Origin: Methylorubrum populi
GTDB lineage: Bacteria > Pseudomonadota > Alphaproteobacteria > Rhizobiales > Beijerinckiaceae
DNA: 61,569 bases
Reading direction: 5' to 3'
Assembly (NCBI GenBank): GCA_020741775.1
Contig: DYYG01000048.1
Location: forward strand, 1 to 61,569
Shown here: positions 36,767 to 46,135 of the stretch, piece after piece
Numbering within the stretch: position 1 is the stretch's first letter
Layout of the letters: every line of letters starts with the position of its first letter
Notes under the pieces: generated by a model
Databases searched by the model: none
Told to the model about the DNA's origin: nothing
The model's input: only the letters and a program-made list of their open reading frames with translations
Position numbers and translations under genes: made by a program

Positions 36767-36893
36767 AAACCCTGACTTCAGCGGTGGAGAACGGGGATGC
36801 GCCGGCCTTCGGCGTTGACTTGTTCTCAATTCGTTCCAGCATGACGCCTGTGATTCCCGTGCCCCGGGAGCCGCGGGCGTCTTTCGTTTTGCA

Positions 36894-36998
36894 GCATCGT
36901 CCCGAAAGGTGGTTTCCGGCTTTCGGGGAAAAGACGATGCGGGAACGGGCATCGAGAGCATCGTCCCGGACGGTGGTGTCCGGCTTTCAGGACGATGC
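36894..36998. repeat. Two tandem copies of a GCATCGTCCCG palindrome
   Basis: Copy A (36894-36940) has perfect arms GCATCGTC/GACGATGC and CCCGAAAG/CTTTCGGG. Copy B (36958-36998) keeps GCATCGTC/GACGATGC with related inner sequence (GGTGT-CCGGCTTTC). The same palindrome type is, from memory, common in Rhizobiales intergenic DNA. It lies upstream of dnaB. Confidence 0.8.
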
Positions 36999-37142
36999 GC
37001 TCGTGACCGTGGCGCGGGCGTCGCAGCGGTCTCCGGGCGGGTCGGCTAAAGAAAATTCATCATCCCGAGGCATGGTCCGGCGGGCATGACACGGAGCGGC
37101 CCGAGCCCGGAGCCGCCCGAAACGGAGCGACGGACAAGCGCC

Positions 37143-38630
37143 ATGGCCCTGCCCAACGCCCTCACGGCCAATCTGGAGACGGTGCAGCCCGAATACCGGG
37201 TGCCGCCGCACAACATCGATGCGGAGCAGGCCCTGCTCGGCGCGATCATGGTCAACAACGACGCCTATTACCGCGTCTCGGACTTCCTGCTGCCCGAGCA
37301 CTTCATGGAGGCGGTCCACCGCCAGATCTTCGAGGTGTCGGTCTCGCTGATCAAGGCGGGCAAGCTCGCCACGCCGATCACGCTCAAGACCTATCTCGGC
37401 GACGCGGATCTCGGCGGCGTCACGCCGATGCAGTACCTCGCCCGGCTCGCGGCGGAGGCGACCACCGTCATCAATGCCGGCGAGTACGGCCGCACCATCT
37501 ACGACCTCGCGATCCGCCGCCGCCTCATCACCATCGGCGAGGATCTGGTCAACGGCGCCTACGAGGCGCCGGTCGAATCCGCGCCCCGCGACCAGATCGA
37601 GGCGACCGAGCGCCGGCTCTACGAACTCGCCGAATCCGGCAAGTACGACGGCGGCTTCCAGAAGTTCTCCGACGCGCTGACCGCCGCCATCGACATGGCG
37701 GCCAAGGCCTATCAGCGCGACGGCAAGCTCTCGGGCATCTCCACGGGGCTCACCGACCTCGACGCCAAGATGGGCGGCCTTCAGCCCTCGGATCTCATCA
37801 TCCTCGCGGGGCGCCCGGCCATGGGCAAGACCTCGCTCGTGACCAACATCGCCTTCAACATCGCCAAGGCCTATCGCGGCGAGAAACAGGCCGACGGGAC
37901 GATGAAGACCGTCAATGGCGGCATCGTCGGCTTCTTCTCCCTGGAAATGTCGGCCGAGCAATTGGCGACCCGTATCATCGCCGAGCAATCCGGCGTGCCC
38001 TCCTACAAGATCCGCCGCGGCGACATCCGGCCCGAGGACTTCTACAAGATCACCGACGCCGCCCGGGACATGCAGACGATCCCGTTCTACATCGACCAGA
38101 CCGGCGGCATCTCCATCGCCCAGCTCGCCGCCCGGGCGCGCCGGCTCAAGCGGCAGAAGGGCCTCGACCTCCTCATCATCGACTACCTGCAGCTCCTCTC
38201 CGGCAGCGGCAAGAAGAGCGACAACCGCGTGCAGGAGATGACCGAGATCACCACCGGCATGAAGGCGCTGGCCAAGGAGCTGGCGGTGCCGATCATCGGT
38301 CTGTCCCAGCTCTCCCGTCAGGTCGAGAACCGCGACGACAAACGGCCGCAGCTCTCGGACCTGCGCGAATCCGGCTCGATCGAGCAGGACGCCGACGTGG
38401 TGATGTTCGTGTTCCGCGAGGAATATTACGTCGGCAACAAGAAGCCGCGCGAGGGCACCGAGGAGTTCTTCGCCTGGGAAGCGGAGATGCAGCGGGTCCA
38501 TGGCAAGGCCGAGGTCATCCTCGGCAAGCAGCGTCACGGCCCGACCGGCACGGTGGAGCTGCAATTCGACGCCAACATCACCCGGTTCTCGAACCTCGCC
38601 CAGAGCGACCGGATGCCGGAGCAGATGTGA
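37143..38630 (+). CDS. dnaB: Replicative DNA helicase DnaB
   Basis: 495 residues. N-terminal domain: PPHNIDAEQALLGAIMV. RecA-like helicase domain: Walker A AGRPAMGKTSL, GFFSLEMSAEQLATR, Walker B LLIIDYLQLL, and the C-terminal ESGSIEQDADVVMFVFREE with the arginine-finger region. It unwinds DNA at the replication fork. The ATG at 37143 (MALPNAL) is preferred; an ATG at 37086 would add 19 residues rich in Pro and Arg. Confidence 0.96.
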   Translation: MALPNALTANLETVQPEYRVPPHNIDAEQALLGAIMVNNDAYYRVSDFLLPEHFMEAVHRQIFEVSVSLIKAGKLATPITLKTYLGDADLGGVTPMQYLARLAAEATTVINAGEYGRTIYDLAIRRRLITIGEDLVNGAYEAPVESAPRDQIEATERRLYELAESGKYDGGFQKFSDALTAAIDMAAKAYQRDGKLSGISTGLTDLDAKMGGLQPSDLIILAGRPAMGKTSLVTNIAFNIAKAYRGEKQADGTMKTVNGGIVGFFSLEMSAEQLATRIIAEQSGVPSYKIRRGDIRPEDFYKITDAARDMQTIPFYIDQTGGISIAQLAARARRLKRQKGLDLLIIDYLQLLSGSGKKSDNRVQEMTEITTGMKALAKELAVPIIGLSQLSRQVENRDDKRPQLSDLRESGSIEQDADVVMFVFREEYYVGNKKPREGTEEFFAWEAEMQRVHGKAEVILGKQRHGPTGTVELQFDANITRFSNLAQSDRMPEQM

Positions 38631-38691
38631 TATCGGTGCCCGGATCCCTCATCGGGCCCCGCCTCCGTCGAGGCTCTTCCGGCAGGAGCCT

Positions 38692-39807
38692 ATCATAGCG
38701 TCCGCACAGTCCACCGCCGAGACGACCGCCCAGCACCGGGCCGGACACGGCGCCCGCCTGACGGTCGATCTCTCGGCCGTGACCGCGAACTGGCGTCACC
38801 TCGCGGCCCATGCGCCGCAGGCCGAATGCGGGGCCGTGGTGAAGGCCGACGCCTATGGCTGCGGCCTTGCCGCCGTGGCTCCGGCCCTGTGGCGGGCGGG
38901 CTGCCGCACCTTCTTCGTCGCCCATCTCTCCGAGGGGATCGCCGCCCGCGCCCTTCTGCCGGAGGCGGCGATCTACCTGCTCAACGGGCTCCCCCCCGGT
39001 GGCGCCGAGGCCTTCCGTGCCCATGCCCTGCGCCCGGTCCTCGGCAGCGGGGAGGAACTGGCCGAGTGGGCCGCCGCCACGGAGAGTGCAAGCCCGGCCG
39101 CGCTCCATGTCGATACCGGCATGAACCGGCTCGGCCTGCGGGTCGAGGAGGCCCTCGCCCTCTCCGGCGATTCCGTGATCGCGCGGGCCGGGATCGATCT
39201 GGTGATGAGCCATCTCGTCAGCGCGGAGCAGCCGGGCGATCCCCTCAATGCACATCAGGCCGAGGCCTTCGCCCGGGTGCGGGCGGCCTTTCCCCATCTG
39301 CGGGGGTCGCTCGCCAATTCCTCGGGCACCTGCCTCGCGCCCGGCGCCCGTCACGATCTGCTGCGACCGGGCTATTGCCTGTTCGGCGGCAATCCCGAGC
39401 CCGGCCGGGCGAATCCGATGCGGCCGGTGGTGCGGCTGGAGGCGACGATCCTGCAGGTCCGACAGGTCGAGGCCGGCGAGACCTGCGGCTACAACGCCCG
39501 CTGGCGGGCTCCGACCCCGCGTCGCCTCGCCACCCTCTCCCTCGGCTATGCCGACGGCTATCCCCGCTCGGCCAGCAACAGCGGCCACGCTTTGGTCGGC
39601 GGCGTGCTCTGCCCGATACTCGGTCTGATCTCGATGGACCTCATCATCCTCGACGTCACCCACGCGCCCGAGGCCCGGCGCGGCGGCACCGCCACGCTGA
39701 TCGGCGACAGCCTCGACATCGACACGGTGGGGCAGGCGGCGGGCACCATCGGCTACGAGATCCTGACGGGACTGGGTTCCCGTTATGTTCGCAACTCTAT
39801 AGAGTGA
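38692..39807 (+). CDS. alr: Alanine racemase, apparently with a non-standard start codon
   Basis: About 371 residues. PLP lysine in VVKADAYGCGL, LHVDTGMNRLGL, GDPLNAHQAEAF, LRPGYCLFGG, the catalytic Tyr in LSLGYADGYPRS, and ISMD near the C-terminus are intact. It makes D-alanine for peptidoglycan. The frame between the dnaB stop and the conserved RLTVDLSAVTANW has no ATG, GTG or TTG. A good ribosome site, GGCAGGAG (38681-38688), is followed after three bases by ATC (38692) and ATA (38695), so one of these is the likely start. It lies 60 bases after dnaB. Confidence 0.9.
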   Translation: MIASAQSTAETTAQHRAGHGARLTVDLSAVTANWRHLAAHAPQAECGAVVKADAYGCGLAAVAPALWRAGCRTFFVAHLSEGIAARALLPEAAIYLLNGLPPGGAEAFRAHALRPVLGSGEELAEWAAATESASPAALHVDTGMNRLGLRVEEALALSGDSVIARAGIDLVMSHLVSAEQPGDPLNAHQAEAFARVRAAFPHLRGSLANSSGTCLAPGARHDLLRPGYCLFGGNPEPGRANPMRPVVRLEATILQVRQVEAGETCGYNARWRAPTPRRLATLSLGYADGYPRSASNSGHALVGGVLCPILGLISMDLIILDVTHAPEARRGGTATLIGDSLDIDTVGQAAGTIGYEILTGLGSRYVRNSIE

Positions 39808-39833
39808 CGACGAGCAGCTTTCCCCCGTTCATG

Positions 39834-39944
39834 CCCTCATCCTGAGGTCCCGAAGCGGAGCGGAGGCCTCGACGGATCCTCCAGCCAGCCGTGCGATCCC
39901 TGGAGGATCCTTCGAGGCCGCGTCGCGGCACCTCAGGATGAGGG
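39834..39944. repeat. 111-bp inverted repeat between alr and radA
   Basis: The outer arms CCCTCATCCTGAGGT (39834-39848) and ACCTCAGGATGAGGG (39930-39944) are perfect 15-bp complements. The inner arms GCCTCGA-GGATCCTCCAG and CTGGAGGATCC-TCGAGGC pair almost fully. This is the CCTCATCCTGAGG repeat type that I recall as frequent in Rhizobiales genomes. Confidence 0.85.
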
Positions 39945-40000
39945 CGTGGGTGGGATCACCCGCCCCTCCGCCGTCTCACGTCTTTTCCGCCCGAGTTCTC

Positions 40001-41443
40001 ATGGCGAAAATCCAACAGACCTTCGTCTGCCAGTCCTGCGGGGCGGTCTATAACCGCTGGCGCGGGCGCTGCGAGGCCTGCAACGGCTGGAACACGATCC
40101 AGGAGGAGGTCGCCTCCGCCGGCCCGCAATCCGGCCCGGCCTCGACCCGGCCCTCGCGGGCACGCGGCCGCGTCTTTCCCCTCGAAGGCCTGACCGGCGA
40201 GGCCAAGGAGGCGCCGCGTACGGCCTCGGGCATCGACGAACTCGACCGTGTCACCGGCGGCGGATTCGTGCGCGGCTCGGTGATCCTGCTCGGCGGCGAT
40301 CCCGGCATCGGCAAGTCGACCCTGCTGATGCAGGCCTCCGCCGCCATGGCGAAACGCGGTGAGCGCGTCGCCTACATTTCCGGTGAGGAAGCGGTGGGGC
40401 AGGTGCGCCTGCGGGCCGAGCGGCTGGGGCTGGCCAAGCACCCGGTGGAGCTGGCGGCGCAAACGAATGTCGAGGACATCGTCGAGACGCTGTCGCAGGG
40501 CCATCCGCCGGCGCTCACCATCATCGACTCGATCCAGACCATGTGGACCGAGACGGTGGAATCGGCGCCCGGCACCGTCACCCAGGTGCGCTCGTCGGCC
40601 CAGGCGCTGATCCGCTTCGCCAAGACCACGGGCACGGCGGTCATCCTCGTCGGCCACGTCACCAAGGACGGGCAGATCGCCGGCCCGCGCGTCGTCGAGC
40701 ACATGGTCGATGCCGTGGCCTCGTTCGAGGGCGACCAGGGCCACCATTTCCGCATCCTGCGGGCGGTCAAGAACCGCTTCGGGCCGACCGATGAGATCGG
40801 CGTGTTCGAGATGACCGATGCCGGGCTGTCCGAGGTGCCGAACCCCTCCGCCCTGTTTCTGGCCGGCCGCGACCATGCCGCGCCGGGCACCGCCGTCTTC
40901 GCCGGGATGGAGGGCACCCGGCCGCTGCTTGTGGAGATTCAGGCGCTGGTCGCCCCCTCCTCTCTCGGCATGCCGCGCCGGGCCGTGGTCGGCTGGGATC
41001 CGAACCGCCTGTCGATGGTGCTGGCCGTGCTGGAGGCCCATGGTGGCATCCGGCTCGGCGGCCACGACGTCTATCTCAACGTCGCGGGGGGCTTACGCAT
41101 CTCCGAGCCCGCCGCGGATCTCGCGGTCGCCGCCGCGCTCGTATCCTCGCTCTCGGGGGCGGCGCTTCCCTCCGACTCGGTCTATTTCGGCGAACTCGGC
41201 CTGTCGGGGGCGGTGCGGCCGGTGTCGCAGGCGCCCGCCCGGCTGAAGGAGGCGCTCAAGCTCGGCTTCGGCAAGGCGATCACCCCGCAGGGCCGGGGTG
41301 AGAGCGGCGAGCGGGCGCTGCCGACGGAGGCTTTGCGCCACATCGCCGACCTCGTCGCCGGCATCGCCTCGGGCGCGCCGCGGCGGGTCGGGGGCAGGCG
41401 GGACCGCGAACGGGAGCACGCGGTGCCGGACGATCCGTTCTGA
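40001..41443 (+). CDS. radA: DNA repair protein RadA (Sms)
   Basis: 480 residues. N-terminal zinc finger FVCQSCGAVYNRWRGRCEAC, Walker A GGDPGIGKSTLL, the RadA-specific KNRFGPTDE motif, and the Lon-protease-like C-terminal domain (GLRISEPAADLAVAAALVSS). It is a branch-migration helicase in recombination. ATG 40001 starts the family-typical MAKIQQTFVCQSCG. Confidence 0.96.
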   Translation: MAKIQQTFVCQSCGAVYNRWRGRCEACNGWNTIQEEVASAGPQSGPASTRPSRARGRVFPLEGLTGEAKEAPRTASGIDELDRVTGGGFVRGSVILLGGDPGIGKSTLLMQASAAMAKRGERVAYISGEEAVGQVRLRAERLGLAKHPVELAAQTNVEDIVETLSQGHPPALTIIDSIQTMWTETVESAPGTVTQVRSSAQALIRFAKTTGTAVILVGHVTKDGQIAGPRVVEHMVDAVASFEGDQGHHFRILRAVKNRFGPTDEIGVFEMTDAGLSEVPNPSALFLAGRDHAAPGTAVFAGMEGTRPLLVEIQALVAPSSLGMPRRAVVGWDPNRLSMVLAVLEAHGGIRLGGHDVYLNVAGGLRISEPAADLAVAAALVSSLSGAALPSDSVYFGELGLSGAVRPVSQAPARLKEALKLGFGKAITPQGRGESGERALPTEALRHIADLVAGIASGAPRRVGGRRDREREHAVPDDPF

Positions 41444-41605
41444 CGGGCGGCTCCGCAGCCCCGCTTTACCTCCGGCGAGCCCGAAGGTGACGGCCGAGGT
41501 TCGGCGCGGTATATCGTTAAGAACCATTGAGGACGCGCGGGCCGGGGAACCGTCGCGATCCGGGCAAGGCCGCCTCGTCCCGCCCCAGCGAACCCATATC
41601 CTGCG

Positions 41606-42196
41606 ATGCCGTTTTCCGTCCTCGACCTCGTGGTGCTCGGCATCGTGCTCGTCTCGGCGCTGCTCGCCGCCGTGCGCGGTGTGACCCGCGAGGTGCTCGC
41701 GATCATCGCCTGGGTGGCCGCCGCCGCCGTGGCGTGGTCGCTCCACCCGCTGCTGCTGCCCACCGTCAAGCAGCACGTCTCCAGCGATACCGTGGCGCTG
41801 GTCGCCTCCATCGCCGCGATCTTCCTCGCCACCCTGATCGTGGTCTCGCTGGTGACGGTGAAGATCTCCGACCTCGTGCTGGATTCGCGCATCGGCGCCG
41901 TCGACCGCTCCCTTGGCTTTCTGTTCGGGGCCGGACGCGGCTTCCTGATCTGCGTGATCGGCTGGGTGTTCCTGGCTTGGCTGGTCCAGGGCAAGGTGCC
42001 GGATTGGGCCGCGCAGGCGAAGAGCCGTCCCCTGCTGGAAAGCTCGGGCGATGCGCTGGTGGCGCAGCTGCCCGACAACCCGGAGGGCTTCCTCAAGCAG
42101 TTCCGCAAGCCGAAGGGCGACACCCCGGCCGAGGAGCCGCCGCCGGAGACCGACCTGCCCGCCCAGCGCCGCAGCGATGCCGCGCCCAAGCGCTGA
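41606..42196 (+). CDS. cvpA: CvpA-family membrane protein
   Basis: 196 residues, four predicted helices: LDLVVLGIVLVSALLAAVRG, REVLAIIAWVAAAAVAW, VASIAAIFLATLIVVSLVTV and GFLFGAGRGFLICVIGWVFL, then a Pro/Glu-rich cytoplasmic tail. CvpA proteins are linked to purF in many bacteria (colicin V production) and to envelope stress. purF follows 300 bases downstream. Confidence 0.92.
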   Translation: MPFSVLDLVVLGIVLVSALLAAVRGVTREVLAIIAWVAAAAVAWSLHPLLLPTVKQHVSSDTVALVASIAAIFLATLIVVSLVTVKISDLVLDSRIGAVDRSLGFLFGAGRGFLICVIGWVFLAWLVQGKVPDWAAQAKSRPLLESSGDALVAQLPDNPEGFLKQFRKPKGDTPAEEPPPETDLPAQRRSDAAPKR

Positions 42197-42276
42197 TACG
42201 GGATCCGCTTGATCGAAGCGGTTTCTGTATCAGCAAGCCCGCGCGGCGCCTGAGCGAAGCCCAGATCCGCCATCCC
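42194..42276. repeat. Stop-codon-linked hairpin repeat, copy 1 (after cvpA)
   Basis: It starts on the TGA of cvpA. Outer stem TGATAC (42194-42199)/GTATCA (42227-42232), inner stem CCGCTT (42205-42210)/AAGCGG (42216-42221), then TTTC, then a conserved 3' block (CAGCAAGCCCGCGCGG and CCTGAGCGAAGCC). A second copy is at 61330-61415. The rest of the 42197-42497 gap has no gene. Confidence 0.85.
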
Positions 42277-42497
42277 GTGACAATCCGCGTTGCCGCAGCA
42301 ATGCGCGCAGGCGACGAAGGATATGCTGGAATCGGTCTTGGTTGCGACGAAATCCGCGCATAGGTAACGGTTTCACGACGGTCTCGGCGTCCCCCCTCGC
42401 GGCCATGGCTGCGGGTGGAGGCGCCTATGGCCGTATCCCGCCGTGCCGGACGTGAGGCCTGCGATCGTCGTCGGCGCCTCCAGGATTCGAGATCGAC

Positions 42498-43973
<1,476 letters not shown>

Positions 43974-43978
43974 GGCGG

Positions 43979-44722
43979 ATGGCGGAGAAGCCCCTCGACG
44001 GCCGCGTCGCCGTCGTCACCGGCGCATCCCGCGGCATCGGCCGCGCCGCCGCCCTCGCCCTGGCGCAAGCCGGCGCCCATGTCGTCGCGGTCGCCCGCAC
44101 CCAGGGCGGCCTGGAGGACCTCGACGACGCGATCCGGCAGGGGGGCGGGAACGCGACCCTGGTGCCCCTCGACCTCACCGATTTCGACGCCATCGACCGC
44201 CTCGGCGCGGCGCTCAACGAGCGCTGGGGCCGGCTCGACGTGGTGGTCGGCAATGCCGGCATCCTCGGCAACCTGATGCCGGTCAGCCATGTCACGCCGA
44301 AGGTGTGGGATCAGGTGATGGCGATCAACGTCACCGCCAATTGGCGCCTGATCCGCTCGTTCGATCCGCTGCTGCAGCGTTCGGATGCGGGCCGGGCGAT
44401 CTTCGTCTCCTCCGGGGCGGCCTCGAAATGCCGGGCCTATTGGGGGCCCTACTCCGTCTCCAAGGCCGCGTTGGAGGCGATGGTGCGCACCTACGCCGCC
44501 GAGAACACGACGACGAAGGTCCGCGCCATGCTGCTCAATCCGGGGCCCTTGCGCACCCGGATGCGCGCGGCGGCGATGCCGGGCGAGGATCCGGCGACGC
44601 TCAAGACCCCGGAGGATCTGAGCCCGCACTTCGTGCGTCTGGCCTCGTCCGCTTGGAACGAAACCGGCAAACTCTACGATTTCCCCAGCGACCGGGTTCT
44701 GGATTTCCAGAGTCCCCAGTAA
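43979..44722 (+). CDS. SDR-family oxidoreductase
   Basis: 247 residues. Rossmann TGASRGIGRAAALALAQAG, NAGI (VVGNAGIL), catalytic Ser (VSSGAAS) and YxxxK (GPYSVSKAALEAM). The start lies five bases after the purF stop, so it is cotranscribed with purF. The C-terminal part (TPEDLSPHFVRLASSAWNET) is like the YciK/oxoacyl reductase-like SDRs next to purF in alphaproteobacteria. The substrate is unknown. Confidence 0.9.
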   Translation: MAEKPLDGRVAVVTGASRGIGRAAALALAQAGAHVVAVARTQGGLEDLDDAIRQGGGNATLVPLDLTDFDAIDRLGAALNERWGRLDVVVGNAGILGNLMPVSHVTPKVWDQVMAINVTANWRLIRSFDPLLQRSDAGRAIFVSSGAASKCRAYWGPYSVSKAALEAMVRTYAAENTTTKVRAMLLNPGPLRTRMRAAAMPGEDPATLKTPEDLSPHFVRLASSAWNETGKLYDFPSDRVLDFQSPQ

Positions 44723-44728
44723 GGGGAT

Positions 44729-44769
44729 CCGGGGCCTCAGGCCCCGGCGGGTGACGGGCAGAGCCCGTC
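44729..44769 (+). terminator. Double hairpin terminator after the purF-SDR pair
   Basis: CCGGGGCC/GGCCCCGG (44729-44747) and GACGGGC/GCCCGTC (44753-44769) are perfect stems, the second followed by TTCTT. It separates purF-SDR from the DHFR-like gene. Confidence 0.75.
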
Positions 44770-44793
44770 TTCTTGGGCTTGTAGGGTTCTGCC

Positions 44794-45201
44794 ATGATCG
44801 ACGTCCGCTGCATCTGCGCCATCGGCCAGCGGGGCCAGCTCGGCCTCAACGGGCAACTCCCCTGGGAAGGCAACACCGATCCGGTCTTCGTCGAGGACGT
44901 GACGCGCTTCTTCGCCCTGACCATGGGGCACGTGCTGATCGCGGGCCCCAAAACCGTGGCCTCGGTGCCGGAATTCGCGTTCAAGGACCGCACCATCGAC
45001 GTGATCCGCTCGCACGAGGATCCGGAGGCGGTGCTGAAGCGCTATCCCGGCCGGCGCATCTTCGTCGGTGGCGGCATCGCGGTCTGGAACGTCTACGCCA
45101 AATATATCCAGAACTGGGACATCACCCGCCTCCCCTATGACGGCGAGGCCGACCGCTGGTTCGATCCGGCCTGGCTCGTCGGCGGGGCGCTGCGGGCCTG
45201 A
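44794..45201 (+). CDS. dmrA: Dihydrofolate reductase-like protein, probably dihydromethanopterin reductase DmrA
   Basis: 135 residues (about 15 kDa). DHFR fold marks: VRCICAIGQRGQLGLNGQLPW (given here as CICAIGQRGQLG and LNGQLPW), GHVLIAGPKTVASV and RRIFVGGGIAVWNVYA. Methylobacterium encodes a 15-kDa DHFR homologue, DmrA, that reduces dihydromethanopterin for the tetrahydromethanopterin-dependent formaldehyde oxidation pathway. Size and the shortened C-terminus fit it better than a 160-residue DHFR. The assignment is from memory of the protein, not from a search. Confidence 0.72.
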   Translation: MIDVRCICAIGQRGQLGLNGQLPWEGNTDPVFVEDVTRFFALTMGHVLIAGPKTVASVPEFAFKDRTIDVIRSHEDPEAVLKRYPGRRIFVGGGIAVWNVYAKYIQNWDITRLPYDGEADRWFDPAWLVGGALRA

Positions 45202-45329
45202 TGGCCTGAAACGCGCTTGCGCCCGACACCGCATCCTCGCTGCCGCATGGCGGTCGCGGCCGGCATTCGCTATGAGGCTCGGCCGGACCCCGTCGTCGGC
45301 ATGGGCTCGGAAGTGCAGAGTGTGATCGG

Positions 45330-46109
45330 ATGAGCGGAACGGACACCGGAACCGCCGAGACGGAGACCACGGCCGATTTCGGCTACGAGCGCGTGCGCCT
45401 CTCCGAGAAGCAGGGCAGGGTGGACGAGGTGTTCCGCTCGGTCGCCCGCCGCTACGACCTGATGAACGACCTGATGTCGGGCGGCCTGCACCGGGCCTGG
45501 AAGTCGCACCTGATCTCGATGCTGCGCCCGTCGCGGACGCGGCCCTATCGCCATCTCGACGTGGCCGGCGGCACCGGCGACATCGCCTTTCGCACCCTCG
45601 CGGCAGGCGGCCCCCAGACCCACGTCACCGTGCTCGACATCAACGAGGCGATGCTGCGGGTCGGCGCCGAGCGGGCCGGGCACAGCTATGACGGCCGCAT
45701 CGACTTCGTCACCGGCAATGCCGAGACGCTGCCCCTGCCCTCCGGCCATTTCGATAGCTACACCATCGCCTTCGGCATCCGGAACGTGCCGCGCATCGAT
45801 GTGGCCCTGCGCGAGGCGCACCGGGTGCTCAAGCCCGGCGGACGCTTCCTCTGCCTCGAATTCTCGCGGGTCGACCTGCCGGTTCTGGAAAAAATCTACG
45901 ACGCCTACTCTTTCCACGTGATCCCGCGCATCGGCGAGCGGGTGGCGGGAGACCGCGAGTCTTACCAGTACCTCGTCGAGTCGATCCGCAAGTTCCCCTC
46001 CCCCGACAGCTTCGCCAGGATGATCGAGGCGGCGGGATTCGCCCATGTCAGCCATCGCCGGCTCTCCGGCGGCATCGTCGCGATCCATTCCGGCTGGAAG
46101 ATTTCTTGA
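45330..46109 (+). CDS. ubiE: Ubiquinone/menaquinone C-methyltransferase UbiE
   Basis: 259 residues. [24 protein letters not shown] motif [28 protein letters not shown] and [20 protein letters not shown] are diagnostic. It methylates the C2 position of the benzoquinol ring in ubiquinone synthesis. ubiB follows 26 bases downstream, so both serve quinone supply, including for the cyo oxidase. Confidence 0.96.
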   Translation: MSGTDTGTAETETTADFGYERVRLSEKQGRVDEVFRSVARRYDLMNDLMSGGLHRAWKSHLISMLRPSRTRPYRHLDVAGGTGDIAFRTLAAGGPQTHVTVLDINEAMLRVGAERAGHSYDGRIDFVTGNAETLPLPSGHFDSYTIAFGIRNVPRIDVALREAHRVLKPGGRFLCLEFSRVDLPVLEKIYDAYSFHVIPRIGERVAGDRESYQYLVESIRKFPSPDSFARMIEAAGFAHVSHRRLSGGIVAIHSGWKIS

Positions 46110-46135
46110 TCTCCGGCGCGAAGGGAGCGCGATAA

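Noticed and set aside
36648..37142. CRISPR-like array before dnaB
   Set aside because: The repeats are palindromic, only two copies, with no uniform spacers and no cas genes; they are intergenic palindromic repeats.
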